Below the pieces are notes generated by a model that worked only from the letters and a program-made list of their open reading frames with translations, had not been told where the DNA came from and did not search any database. From NCBI GenBank assembly GCA_947311845.1, contig CAMZMU010000080.1, positions 16,372,313-16,436,312 on the forward strand: 64,000 bases of DNA, given 5' to 3'. The stretch is from Poa pratensis (lineage: Eukaryota > Streptophyta > Magnoliopsida > Poales > Poaceae). Positions 22,187-33,673 of the stretch are shown here, piece by piece (position 1 is the first letter of the stretch; each line of letters starts with the position of its first letter). The position numbers and the translations under genes were made by a program.

Positions 22187-22249
22187 GTGTGTGCATGTGA
22201 ATGTGGAAAAAGGCTAAAACATCTTAATTACATTGTGGAACGGAGGGAG
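22037..22249. mobile_element. Stowaway MITE (Tc1/mariner type), 213 bp
   Basis: Left end CTACCTCCGTTCCACAATG and right end CATTGTGGAACGGAGGGAG are inverted repeats, flanked by TA on both sides (22035-22036 and 22050-22051 equivalents at 22250-22251). The centre is an AT dinucleotide run. It is non-coding and would need a mariner transposase supplied elsewhere. Confidence 0.9.
22138..22182. repeat. AT microsatellite inside the MITE
   Basis: About 22 uninterrupted AT repeats in the middle of the MITE. It is likely length-variable. Confidence 0.9.
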
Positions 22250-23123
22250 TATATGCATAATATTTGTTCTCGAGTATTGTGGGTGTTCAAAGCCCTTACG
22301 CACTTTGGTAGCTTGCTACTGCATTTTGCATGTCCCAACAGACTTACATACAAATTAATTTAGGACCCATTACAAAAGGTAGGATCACGACACTGCTGTG
22401 TGCCGCGGCACGAGCGAAATCCTCATTGGTAGGAAGATGTTTCTAATCCGCCCGGTGTCGAAAGGGTATTGATTGATGGGATGCATGTTATCCTTTGTGT
22501 ATTAGGATAGGTTGTAGCGGGCATGGAAATTCAATTTTCATCTCTGGTTAAAGCATGATTTCCCTTCGGCGACGTGGAAGGCGATCAGACTTTAGCCTTT
22601 TACACGCACACAATCATCTTTGTCGAGGTAATTGTTCTATGTGTAGCGGGTCACATACCTACACAGGAGTGCGCACACTGTTGGATATTTCCATAATCCA
22701 CAACACATACTATATCATTGGATCAAATGCTTTGATGCCCGGATTCGGGTTAACCCTGTTCGATGGGGACCAGGAAGGAGTCACTACCACTCTAATTAAC
22801 GGACTTCGAGGGTAGCTTTTATCCTTGTTTGATACATGGCCAACCAAATTTGAGCCAAATTTTTACAATATTAATTCTCCTCGAGCGTCGAAGATGTGGG
22901 AGTTTAATTATTGTCGTCAGAAGTGAAGACTTAATATTCTTGTAGCGTGAGCGCTCTGTGTGAAGGGGGTCAAACACTAAATTGTTACTTGTCTGTATAC
23001 TTCTATTTTACTACCTATTTACATATTCACGACACAGGTATACACATTTATGTATTTCCGACTCAGTTCAAGTTTAGTGTGATCCGCAGCCGAATCATCG
23101 CTCTAGGACAAACCCTTGTCCCG
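22250..23123. other. Unassigned sequence left of the Athila-like insertion
   Basis: No gene supported. A frame at 22555-22815 has no domain or splice context. This DNA originally joined directly to 31396 onward before the 23129-31390 element inserted. Confidence 0.4.
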
Positions 23124-23128
23124 GGCCC

Positions 23129-23652
23129 TGATACGTCTCAAACCTGTTAACAAGATGCCCAGTGCCAGTTTCTGTTTATTATGTCTGTGCATTGCAGAAG
23201 AGGTCCAAAACCCAAAGTGCTCAGAAAAATCCCAAAAAATTACAGAAATTCTATTTCGCCAGAAGACTCTGTGGGCCAGAAGGACAAGTCCGGGGGAGGC
23301 CCACAGCCTCCATACCATGCCTCCGCGTGGCCTGGAAGGGGTGGCGCCGAGGGGTGGTGTGGCCACCTCGTGCACCGCCTCGCGACGCCCTTCGGACTAT
23401 ATATTGCCCCTGACCTAAAACTCACGGCCCCCCAAAGGATTTCTCCAGAAAAGTTCCAGAGCTCCGCCGCCACCAAAAACCCTAATTCGGGGGACAGAAG
23501 TCTCCGTTTCGGCACCCTGCCGGGACGGGGAATTGCCCCCGGAGCCATCTCCATCGAGGCCACCGCCTCCATCATCGCCGTTGCTGCCTCCCATGATGAG
23601 GAGGGAGTAGTTCTTCATCGAGGCTAAGGGCTCATGCCGGTAGCTATGTGGT

Positions 23653-23693
<41 letters not shown>

Positions 23694-24514
23694 GGTGTGA
23701 TCTATTTGTGATCATGAGCATTGTAATCTAGGTTGAACTCATAGATGATTTTCCCCTTCATTATGTTATGAATATGCTACTCAAGTGGTTTTATTAATGT
23801 AATCTCCGGAGTCACCTTTGTCCCACGGTGCGAAGTTGACAGTGCGCGTGCTGTATGTGACTCTTTGGATTAAAGATTATAGGATACTTGCCATGAGTTG
23901 TTCTTGTGTTGGATGTCACTATGATATTGTGGTGTTTAATTAGTACTATTTTAGGGCGCTCATAGTGACAGCGCGGGGTGCCCTAGATGTGGAATACGAA
24001 CTTTAAGGCGTGCTTTTATAGCCCTACGCAGTGGATTGGTGTTCGTTATCCAACGGGAGAATGGTTCGGAGTAGCATGTAAAGAGGAAGTATCTATGTGT
24101 TCAATTATGATTAGTATTGTTGAGAGTGTCCACTAGTGAAAGTATGATCCCTAGGCCTTGTTTCCAAGCATTGAAACACCGTTTACTCTCAGTTTTCTCG
24201 CATGTTTGCTGCCGCCATTTTTATTTCAGATTGCAATTACCACTTGTAATCATCTATATCACTTGTATTTTAATATCTCTTCGCCGAACTAGTGCACCTA
24301 TACACCTGACAAGTGTATTGGGTGTGTTGGGGACACAAGAGACTTCTTGTATCTTAATTGCAGGGTTGCTTGAGAGGGATATCTTTGACCTCTATCTCCC
24401 TGAGTTCGATAAACCTTGGGTTATTCACTTAAGGGAAACTTGCTGCTGTTCTACAAACCTCTGCACTTGGAGGCCCAACACTGTCTACAAGAATAGAAGT
24501 GTGCGTAGACATCA
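23129..24514 (+). repeat. 5' LTR of the Athila-like element
   Basis: Starts TGATACGTCTCAAAC and ends GTAGACATCA. Compared with the 3' copy it has lost about 97 bp right after CTCAAAC (junction microhomology AAC) and gained about 24 bp in its CT run (23656-23691). A TATATAT box lies at 23398-23404. The frames at 23116-23627 and 24117-24632 lie in this LTR and are not genes. Confidence 0.9.
23656..23691. repeat. CT microsatellite in the 5' LTR
   Basis: About 18 CT repeats, against about 6 in the 3' LTR (30555-30566). This is post-insertion slippage, since LTRs are identical at insertion. Confidence 0.85.
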
Positions 24515-24524
24515 AGCTCTTTTC

Positions 24525-24542
24525 TGGCGCCGTTGCCGGGGA
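24525..24542 (+). other. Primer binding site, tRNA-Asp
   Basis: TGGCGCCGTTGCCGGGGA, exact match to the complement of tRNA-Asp, 10 bp after the LTR end. A degraded second copy (TAGCACTGTTGCCGGCG) follows near 24588. Confidence 0.85.
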
Positions 24543-24685
24543 GGTAAGGTAAAAGGTACTCACATCCTCCGTCTACTAAGCTATTTTCTAGCACTGTTGC
24601 CGGCGTGTGAGTGCTCGAAGGTATTTCTTTAGATTCTGCAATTATATCTTTTTGTTTCTTGTTTTTATTTCACTAGTTAGGCTTA

Positions 24686-27323
24686 ATGGAAAACAACAAA
24701 AAATTAGAGATCTTTATGAAATTTATATTGAATTAGGACATGATGCTTTTGAAGAGAAAATTAAAAAACCTATGGAAATTTGTTTGCATAATAGTGGTAG
24801 CAATGTTATTAGCATGAATTCTTTGAACACCATTATTGCTAATGCTATGGAAAAGTCTAAGCTTGGGGAAGCTAGTTTTGATGAAAATGATCTTTTTAGT
24901 TCCCCAGCTTTGGAGGAGAAAATTTGCTTTGATAATACTTTGTCTCCCATATGTGATAATTCTAATGATGCTTGTGATATTCTAAATCCACCTACTGAAA
25001 GTATTCCTTTTGAAATACCTATGGAAATTGTTGAAAAGGTTATGGATGAACGTTATGCAGGGGATGGAACAGTCCATCCAAGTGATCACTTGTTGAAACT
25101 TACAGAACTTTGTGAGTTGTTTAAGGTTGCAGGTTTATCAAGAGAAAATGCCATGAAGAAATTATTTCCATTGTCACTTAAGGACAAAGCAAAGGAGTGG
25201 TATGAGCTACTGGATGATCCTCATCATTCGGAGTGGAAGGAGCTTGAATCTCTCTTTTACTCTAAATTTTATCCTCCTTATGAAATGCATTTAGATAGGA
25301 ATTACATTTATAATTTTTTCCTCGTGATGGAGAAAGCATTGCTCAAGCTTGGGAAACTGAAAATATTAATACTCAAATGTCCTAACCATGGGCTTCCTGA
25401 GGAAATAATTGTTACTAATTTTTATGCAAGGCTTTCAGGTCATTACAAGGATTATCTAGATGCCTGTTCAGAGGGTTCTTTCACAAGTAAGAAGGTTGAA
25501 GCTAAATGGGATCTTCTTGAAACAATTCAAAGCAATACTGAAGATTGGGAGAACGACAAAGGTAAAGAATCAGGTATAAACTATGAGTATGATTGCATTA
25601 AGTCTTTCGTGAAACTGCTAGTTTTCATGAGCTTAGTGCTAAATATGGTCTTGATTCTCAAATTATTGTTGATTGTTGTAGAACCTTTGCTTCTCATATT
25701 AATATTCCTAAAGAAAATTGGGACATGTATCATGAACCTTTCAAAGACACTTGCATGAAAATGAAATTGTTATTAATGATTGCAATAAACATGCTCAAAC
25801 TTCTGAAAATACTATTTCTTATAAGCATGTTAATTTTTGTGGAGCACTTAGACCTTGTGAAAAGAATCAAATCGAAGAAGAATATTGTATCCATCATAGG
25901 AATGAAAAAACTAGAACGTGGTACAGGCTCTAAGTGATTTGCTGAAAAAGTTGTGCCCTCTATCCTTTTATTTGTGAACTTTGCTTTAAAAGGGTCATTT
26001 CAATTCCAATGCTCAGGTTCTAATAAGATACTGTGAGAGACTTTCGTGATAACATGATCACTCCTAATCAGCATGATGAACTTACATTATTTTTGGGGTG
26101 TGAAGAGTTATCAAGAAAAACTTCTTTGTTAGATATGAGTGCTTTTGATATGAATAGCGTGTTGCATGGATGTCATCTCTATTGTGTTAATAATTGCCAC
26201 GCCAATATTACATACAAAATATTATAAAAGATGGGACTTTACCAAAATATGAAGGACTAATATGTGTTTTGTTCTTATTAATGAAAGAGATGAATCCTCC
26301 CAAGTTTCTTCTATTGTTTCTAACAAACCAGGGTATGTGGAGAAGCCTCCTTTCAAACCTCTCCCTCCTAAAAGGGAAAGAAGAAGAAGAAGAGGAGTAA
26401 AAAGAGAGGAAACGGTATCTCCCCTAAGCATGTTGCTCCTTTCATAGTTGTTTCTGATGAGTCTAAATTATTGATGATGATTATATGCCTGTTACTTATA
26501 GTAGTGATCATGATTGGGAAAAGAACACTACTTTTGATATTGAAAATCTTTTGGTACCAATTCTGAAAATGATGATGTTAATAATTGCTATACTATTAGT
26601 ACTATCCATGTTCCTTCCAATGATGATATAGGAAAGCTCTAAGCTTGGGGATGAGGTGTTTGAAAATCCTTTTGCTACTAATTTATATATTTGAGACCTC
26701 TCCTCCTAGTGAGGTTTTTGAAAATCCTTTTGCTACTAATGATTATATATTTGAGACCTCTCCTTCTAGTAAAAATGATGATGATATGTTTACAAATAAA
26801 CACACTTGGAAAGATAACTATTCTCTTGTTTATGATGATACTATGCCTCCAGTTTTGATAATTATTTGGATGATAACTATTTCATCGATTATAATTACAG
26901 TCATCATCAGAAACTTGTTATAATTATGGAGGGAATGGCTTCCTTACCCAAAACCATCCCTATAATATACAACTTGTCTATCATGTTCAAGTTCTTTATA
27001 ACGATCCTACTCCCATTGTTATTAATAAGAAGGATTTTGCTTATGTGGAAAATATTAATACTTTTATGCATGTGGATCATGATAATAATGATTTATGTGA
27101 TGGCTATATTGTGGATTTTATTCATGATGCCACTGGAAGTTTTAATGAGAGAGGGAGACATGGCTTCATATATCGCAATAATATTAAGTCTCCTCTCTTT
27201 TTGTTGAAATTTTTGAAGTTGCACTTGCTTTGCCTTCCTATGCTATTAGCTTCATGCTTCAATTATTTGTTTTCTTACAAGATCCCTTTGCATAGGAAGT
27301 GGGTTAGACTTAAATGTGTTTGA
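24686..27323 (+). pseudogene. gag-like gene and degraded downstream frames
   Basis: ATG at 24686 (MENNKK) is shifted by one base from the long frame to 25758, which reads IRDLYEIYIELGHDAFEEKI and then a retrotransposon gag domain (AKEWYELLDDPHHSEWKEL, LESLFYSKFYP) at about residues 170-260. From about 25600 the frame degrades with stops and frameshifts. A final recognisable piece at 27045-27323 (FMHVDHDNNDLCDGYIVDFI ... HRKWVRLKCV) is the conserved C-terminal end seen in this family. There is no zinc knuckle, RT or integrase. Translation would depend on a partner element. Confidence 0.75.
26652..26769 (+). repeat. ~58-bp tandem duplication in the degraded gag region
   Basis: The segment TTTGAAAATCCTTTTGCTAC through GAGACCTCTCCTCCTAGT is repeated back to back with a 2-bp length difference. 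Confidence 0.8.
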
Positions 27324-29932
27324 CATTTCTTGTTGATGCTCTCTTATATTCAACTCTTATATCTATGAGAGCATCCTTAAAATTATCATGCCTAGCTAAA
27401 AGGCTTTAAAGAAAAGCGCTTGTGGGAGACAACCCATTGCTTTTATTTTCTGCTATTTTTATTTTATTGAGTCAAGGAGCTTGTTTACTTCTGCAACAAC
27501 TCCTTTCTCTCTTTTCTTTTTCGTTTTGTTGTGCCAAGAAAAATCTCTAATGATAAGATGATGCTAAATTTGGATTACTGCGCAGGAACAGATTTCTGTT
27601 GTTCACTATACAAAATTCCTAAAATTATAGAAACATGATTTAAATCTGCAAATTTTTGTGCATATTCCTGATATATGTACGCATCTTTCTTTAGTTCAAC
27701 GTTTTTCGATCTGAGTAACGTACGTGCCACGGAAAAATTCGTCTTTACGGACTGTTCTGATTTGGACAGATTCTGTCTTTTGTTTTGCATTCTCTCTATT
27801 ACAAGTGTTAGGTGGAATTCTTTAAGGGTGGTAGAGCTTCACATAAGGCTAGTAACAGTTGTTAATGTTTAAAATGATGGTCATGTTTGCGTCTTTACAG
27901 AACATTGGAATTTTTGATTTGATGCACTAACCCTCTAATGAGATTTATGTTGAGTTTGGCGTGAAGGAAGTTTTCAATTGTCAAGAGAGAAGGGTGATAT
28001 ATAAGATCAAGAAGAGTGAAGAGCTTAAGCTTGGAGAGGCTCCCATGGATCTCCCCAACATATTTCAAGAAGACTCAAGCGTCTAAGCTTGGGGATGCCC
28101 AAGGCATCCCCTTCTTCATTAACAAAGTATCAGGTCATCTCTAGTGAGACTATATTTTAATTTCTTCACATCATATGTGCTGTTCTTGGAGCGTCTGTGT
28201 GCTTTTATTTTCAGTTGTTTATGTTTTATTTTCTGATCACAACTTATTGGGTCCTAGCATTCTTGTTTGGGAGAGAGACACGATCCTCTTTTTCATTAGA
28301 ATACTCCTATTCTTCACTTATACTTGTTGAGTATTCACATCTAGCGCTGTTAAGCTTTTAGCTCTTGTTTTCATATATCTCTTGTTCAGAGCTATTAGTT
28401 CTTTTAAAGAAAGTACTCTCTTGCTTCACTTATATTTGTTTGGAGAGTTGTTTCAATAAGTTGATTGGTGTTTGGTTGGAACAGAAATGTTGCATGTGGT
28501 AATGGCATAATGGAAAACGCTTACATACTCTTGTAGATCACTATCTTGGATAATTTGATACTCGTCAATTGTTTTGATTTACTAAGTAGGTCATGTTTAA
28601 GCTTTTGTATCATGTACGCAAAGCCCATTAGTGGAGAACTGCCGTAAAAGCTTGTTGAAATTTGGTTTGTATAAGTGGTAATTCCAAGGTCTAGATATTT
28701 TCTAGTAAAAGGGTTTGGTTAACAAGGAAGACAGTGTGGAGTCTTATAATGTTTCTGATATGTTGTCATATAAGTTTTTGGTGTACCGGTTGATAGTCTG
28801 TGTTTGCCTAAATAACCTTGCTAGACTAAACTCTGTACTAAGCGGGAATGCTGCTTGTGCATCCAAATCCTTGAGCCAAAATCCATGCCATCTATGTCCA
28901 CCATACCTACCTATATGTGGTATTTTCCTGCCACTCCAAGTAAATTTTTCATGTGCTACCTTTAAACAATTCAAAATTGTTATTACTCCTTTTTGTGTCA
29001 CTGTTTACCAAGCTCATGAGGACGTGGTGGATGTCTTTATTTGACTTGTCAATCACGCTTTACCTCCAGACTAGCGGCATATACATCCGCTTATCTATTA
29101 ATTTTGCAAAAATAGTTGGCAACAAGGTGCCTAGTCCCAATTAATTACAACTTTAACCGCTTAATCTCTTCACATTTTGTCAAATGAGCCTTCAGTGAAA
29201 CATCTGTATGTGTAAACAAAAGAGAAAGAGGGATGATCTGCCTTGATGGTAGAAATAACGTCCTTCATGGGAGCCGCTCTTAAAAAGTCTGGTTGGCAAG
29301 GGTTATATCGCACTGTCTACTACTGATTCATTGACAATTAGCATACACCTCTCAAAACTTTATTTTTACTCTTTATATGGCTTCAGAAACTAAAAAGCTC
29401 TAGCACATAATTTAATCCCTGCTTCCCTCTGCGAAGGGCCTTTCTTTTACTTTTATGTTGAGTCAGTTTTCCTACTTCTTTCTATCTCCACAAGCAAACA
29501 CTAGTGTCAACTTTAGTACAACAATTGTTATATGCTAGCGTATTTGACTGATTATATTGCTTTGTATTGACAATATCCATGAGAAAAATATGTTGAGGTT
29601 GAAGCAAATGCTGAAACTAAAATCTTCCTTTGTGTTGGTCAAATACTTTTTACTTTGAAATTATTGCTTTTTGAGTTAACTCTTATGCAAACTTATGGAT
29701 CCAATGTCTCCAAAGTACTATTCATGAAAAAGTTTTGCTCATATGATTCAGTTGTTTACTCATTGCTTATTTAGTAGCGACTATAAACCATTGTCTTGGA
29801 TCACTTCATTCATTACATGTGCTTTACACTATTATTTGATCAAGATTATGTTGGTAGCATCTCACTTCAAAAATTATATTGTTTTATCGTTTACCTACTC
29901 GAGGACGAGTAGGAACTAAGCTTGGGGATGCT
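27324..29932 (+). other. Noncoding 3' internal region
   Basis: Equivalent to 6438-9089. The conserved block GGGAGACAACCCATTG is near 27426; AAGCTTGGGGATGCCC is near 28087; CTCGAGGACGAGTAG and the polypurine tract are at 29899-29932. No gene is supported. Confidence 0.8.
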
Positions 29933-31390
29933 TGATACGTCTCAAACGTATCTATAATTTTTGATGTTCCATGATGATATTATGCCAATTGCTACATGTT
30001 TTATATACACTTTATATCATATTATGACATTTTCTGGAACTAACCTGTTAACAAGATGCCCAGTGCCAGTTTCTGTTTATTATGTCTATGCATTGCAGAA
30101 GAGGTCCAAAACCCAAAGTGCTCAGAAAAATCCCAAAAAATTACAGAAATTCTATTTCGCCAGAAGACTCGGTGGGCCAGAAGGACAAGTCCGAGGAGGC
30201 CCACAGCCTCCACACCATGCCTCCGCGCGGCCTGGAAGGGGTGGCGCCGAGGGGTGGTGTGGCCACCTCATGCACCGCCTTGCGACACCCTTCGGACTAT
30301 ATATTGCCCTGACCTAAAACTCATGGCCCCCCGAAGGATTTCTCCAGAAAAGTTCCAGAGCTCTGCCGCCACCAAAAACCCTAATTCAGGGGACAGAAGT
30401 CTCTGTTTCGGCACCCTGCCGGGACGGGGAATTGCCCCCGGAGCCATCTCCATCGACGCCACCGCCTCCATCATCGCCTTTGCTGCCTCCCATGATGAGG
30501 AGGGAGTAGTTCTTCATCGAGGCTAAGGGTTCATGCCGGTAGCTATGTGGTTTATCTCTCTCTCTCATGGTGTGATCTATTTGTGATCATGAGCATTGTA
30601 ATCTAGGTTGAACTCATAGATTTTTATCCCCTTCATTATGTTATGAATATGCTACTCAAGTGGTTTTATTCATGTAATCTCCGGAGTCACCTTTGTCCCA
30701 TGGTGCGAAGTTGACAATGCGCGTGTCGTGTGTGACTCTTTGGATTAAAGATTATAGGGATACTTGCCATGGGTTGTTCTTGTGTTGGATGTCACTATGA
30801 TGTTGTGGTGTTTGTTTAGTACTATTTTAGGGCGCTCATAGTGACAGCGCAGGGTGCCCTAGATGTGGAATACGGACTTTAAGGCGTGCTTTTATAGCCC
30901 TACGCAGTGGATTGGTGTTCGTTATCCAACGGGAGAATGGTTCGGAGTAGCATGTGAAGAGGAAGTATCTATGCGTTCAATTATGATTAGTATTGTTGAG
31001 AGTATCCACTAGTGAAAGTATGATCCCTAGGCCTTATTTCCAAGCATTGAAACACCGTTTACTCTCAGTTTTCTCGCATGTTTGCTCGCTGCCATTTTTT
31101 TTCAGATTGCAATTACTACTTGTAATCATCTATATCACTTGTATTTTAATATCTCTTCACTGAACTAGTGCACCTATACACCTGGCAAGTGTATTGGGTG
31201 TGTTGGGGACATAAGAGACTTCTTGTATCTTAATTGCAGGGTTGCTTGAGAGGGATATCTTTGACCTCTATCTCCCTGAGTTCGATAAACCTTGGGTTAC
31301 TCACCTAAGGGAAACTTGCTGCTGTTCTACAAACCTCTGCACTTGGAGGCCCAACACTGTTTACAAGAATAGAAGCGTGCGTAGACATCA
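29933..31390 (+). repeat. 3' LTR of the Athila-like element
   Basis: Complete copy, 1,458 bp, TGATACGTCTCAAACG ... GTAGACATCA. It retains the 97 bp lost from the 5' copy. The frames at 29961-30526 and 31242-31454 are LTR sequence. Confidence 0.95.
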
Positions 31391-31395
31391 GGCCC

Positions 31396-31856
31396 GCGCC
31401 TTCAAAGGGGTTGACCAGATGACTTTTTTTCATTATGCGTGTGTAGGTCGGTGATAGGAACATGCAACTCAAATATGATCCTAGTTATCAAAAGACTGTG
31501 TCTTTCCCAGTCGAAGTGGCACTTTATATAACAAGCCAACTTGGGAGCCATGGTAAATTTCACAAAGGACCGAGTGCAAGTCCTAGGGGTTGATTGACCA
31601 CAATGGGGCCTTTCTTCCGGACATACATTAATAAAAAACATGACGCATTAACATGATTTTTTGAGTACCTCGATTAATATGATGATATCCTTCGTTGGAT
31701 GCAAATTCAACGGTTGCGATAGTTGGCCCTCTTTTTCCATGTTCGATCCAACCACACTTGTTCAGTACTCTATTGTGACGCGCGTTACTCTAGGATGAGT
31801 CATGTCCTTGTTCACTGTGTTAATACGATGGGTCACGTCTTCGTTCAGTGCTCTAA
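31396..31856. other. Unassigned sequence
   Basis: No gene seen. It continues the target DNA interrupted at 23128. A weak direct repeat (GATGAGTCATGTCC and GATGGGTCACGTCT, each followed by TTGTTCA- or TCGTTCA-like) lies at 31793-31850. Confidence 0.4.
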
Positions 31857-32418
31857 TCTATACTTCTTATAAAGCAAACCCCACTAAGTATAATTAATAT
31901 TTTTTCTATCTCCACATGCAAGCTATCAACATCTTAGAATCTTTTATCCAATCATTTGTCCATGTCATCCCACAATATTAATTAATTAATTTCCATCTCT
32001 ACATGCATGCATCTACATCATCTTTTTTAGCCCATCAAAATTTTCACATCAGTATTTCTTTGGCCATACGAATGATAAGATACACACCATGCATGTGGTT
32101 ATCTAGTTACTCAAGTAAATCACCATGTGCAAGTAAACACTGAAATTAGTTTCGCCAGTAAACTTTTTGCTAATAATTTTTAATGTGGAAATCATATGGC
32201 TATTATTCGAAATTATATGTTATTCTATATGTATCCACTAAAAAAAATAGAAATATTATTTAACACTATCAACAACATCCGTTTTTTCAACCCGTTGATA
32301 TAATCTTCACTGCCATGGCTAACTAAATTTTGCATATTGCCTTAGTCAAAATCAGGTTTCAATGTTTTATTAAATTTCTTAAAAGCTACCCGCTGCAACG
32401 CGCGGGGTGTTGTTCTAG
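31857..32418 (+). mobile_element. Probable non-autonomous Helitron, ~562 bp
   Basis: Starts TCTATACTTC after an A and ends CTAG, preceded by a GC-rich hairpin-like CCCGCTGCAACGCGCGGGG about 10 bp upstream. TC start, 3' hairpin and CTRR end are Helitron features, and there is no target duplication. One mismatch: the base after CTAG is C instead of the usual T. No coding content. Confidence 0.55.
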
Positions 32419-32429
32419 CAGTACTGTAC

Positions 32430-32436
32430 TATATAA
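32430..32436 (+). promoter_or_regulatory. TATA box of the proline-rich gene
   Basis: TATATAA, 149 bp before the ATG at 32585 and only 12 bp after the Helitron end. No other TATA lies closer. Confidence 0.5.
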
Positions 32437-32584
32437 TCTGCGCACCCTATACTATACCTAGAGTAACGAACGCATGTACAAGTAGTGAGCCGCGCGCATC
32501 GTGTATGCATAACTAAAACTCCAAACGCCCGCTCCAGTGCTCCACTCTAGTTCGACGCCGAATAATCACCACACTCTCTTCACC

Positions 32585-33673
32585 ATGTCCATGTCGCCGC
32601 CGCCACGCAAGCGCCCCAGGTACATCCCGGTGAAGTTGGCGTGGAAGTATTGGGTGAATGGCATCCCGGTGTCCTGGTCCTCCGTGAACCTGCCCAAAGG
32701 CTGGCATCTGAGCAAGGACAGGGTTCCGGTGCCGTTCGTTCCGGCAGCTGGTCATGCACTGACGGAGGAGATCCGCCACCGCCGGTCCCTGCTCCCCAAG
32801 AATCTGCTCAACGACCCGGCCTTCGCGGAGCTGTCCGCCAGCTGGAAAGGTTGGTTCGACCTTGAGCACAAGGAGCTCCGCCGCTCGTGGATCGCGGGGA
32901 CGCCGGTGCGTTCGCGCTATCTCGTGCCACCGCGGACGACGGCGCATGCTCCTGGGCCGGAGAGTGCACCTGCACCAGGGCCACCGCCATACCTCTGGCC
33001 ACCGCGATCGCCACCGCCACCGTCGGCCTGTGTGCGTGCACCAGAGCCGGGGCGTGCGTGCGCACCAGCGCCACCGCCAGAGCTGGCCCGTGCGCGTGCA
33101 CCAGAGCCGCCGCCTGCGTGCGCACCAGCGCCACTGCCAGAGCCGGTCCGTGCGCGTACACCAGAGCCGGCGCATGCGTGCGCACCAGCACCACTGCCAG
33201 ATCCGGCGCGCGCACGTGCGTTTTCACCACCGCCACTGCAAGAGCCGTCGCGTGAGCGTGCTTGTGCACCAGCGCCACTTCCAGAGCCGCCAAGTCTTCC
33301 AGTGGCAAAGGAGGATCCCGAGAAGTTCCACCAGGCCCTCGAGCTCACGAATGAGCTCAAGGATAGGCCGGACCTGCCCGTGGCACTGTATGTCTCCTCA
33401 CCGGAGCCGGTGACGTACTGGCCAATCCAGGAGCAGATGGGCATGTGGAAAGCCACGTTTCTGGCGACACCAGAGCCGGACAAGTACTGGCCGCTCGAGC
33501 AGCAGCCGCTGTGGCCGTGGAATTCCACATTTCAGGCGATACCAGAGCCGGAAAAGGAGGTGGAAGAGGAGCTGCAGCAGGAGAGGCCGTCTGCGCCACC
33601 ACCGGCGGAAGCAGGTTGGCCCAGGTTGCCTTCAACCTTGGACCTCGTCGACTACATGAGCGCATGCGGCTGA
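32585..33673 (+). CDS. Hypothetical grass protein with Pro/Ala/Arg repeats
   Basis: A 362-codon uninterrupted frame. The start chosen is ATG at 32585 (MSMSPPPRKRPRYIP), the first ATG of the frame after a TATA-led leader with CACCACACTCTC. The N-terminal ~110 residues look globular (VKLAWKYWVNGIPVSW, EEIRHRRSLLPKNLL, LEHKELRRSWIAGTPV). Then follow 20-residue repeats (CAPAPLPEPVRARTPEPAHA type) at about residues 150-235, and two 24-residue Trp-rich repeats (YWPIQEQMGMWKATF, YWPLEQQPLWPWNSTF) at about 275-325, and an acidic tail. I recognise no family. There is no signal peptide or membrane segment. It is not obviously transposon-derived, and its high GC contrasts with the flanks. This is the strongest candidate host gene in the window. 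Large antisense frames over it are codon-bias shadows. Confidence 0.65.
   Translation: MSMSPPPRKRPRYIPVKLAWKYWVNGIPVSWSSVNLPKGWHLSKDRVPVPFVPAAGHALTEEIRHRRSLLPKNLLNDPAFAELSASWKGWFDLEHKELRRSWIAGTPVRSRYLVPPRTTAHAPGPESAPAPGPPPYLWPPRSPPPPSACVRAPEPGRACAPAPPPELARARAPEPPPACAPAPLPEPVRARTPEPAHACAPAPLPDPARARAFSPPPLQEPSRERACAPAPLPEPPSLPVAKEDPEKFHQALELTNELKDRPDLPVALYVSSPEPVTYWPIQEQMGMWKATFLATPEPDKYWPLEQQPLWPWNSTFQAIPEPEKEVEEELQQERPSAPPPAEAGWPRLPSTLDLVDYMSACG
33040..33290 (+). repeat. 60-bp coding minisatellite in the proline-rich gene
   Basis: Three to four diverged in-frame units containing GTGCGCACCAGCGCCAC and a CCAGAGCC motif, encoding 20-residue repeats that start CAPAP. Confidence 0.8.

Larger units (their letters stand above)
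23129..31390 (+). mobile_element. Athila-like gypsy element, full length, TSD GGCCC
   Basis: LTRs at 23129-24514 and 29933-31390, tRNA-Asp primer site at 24525 and polypurine tract before 29933. A perfect 5-bp target duplication GGCCC lies at 23124-23128 and 31391-31395. Internal coding is gag-like plus degraded frames only; there is no RT or integrase, so the element is non-autonomous. It is the best-preserved of three family members in the window. Confidence 0.95.

Noticed and set aside
23116..24632. Open frames in the 5' LTR of the Athila-like element (repeated at 29961-31454)
   Set aside because: Same frames occur in both LTRs and are not conserved as proteins; they are noncoding LTR DNA.
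24607..24686. Upstream start for the gag-like frame at 24607
   Set aside because: The extra residues are hydrophobic leader DNA just after the primer site; family relatives start MENN at 24686 with a one-base shift.
32513..33175. Large minus-strand frames over the proline-rich gene
   Set aside because: Produced by the repeated GC-rich codons; low-complexity Arg/Trp or Val/His strings only.
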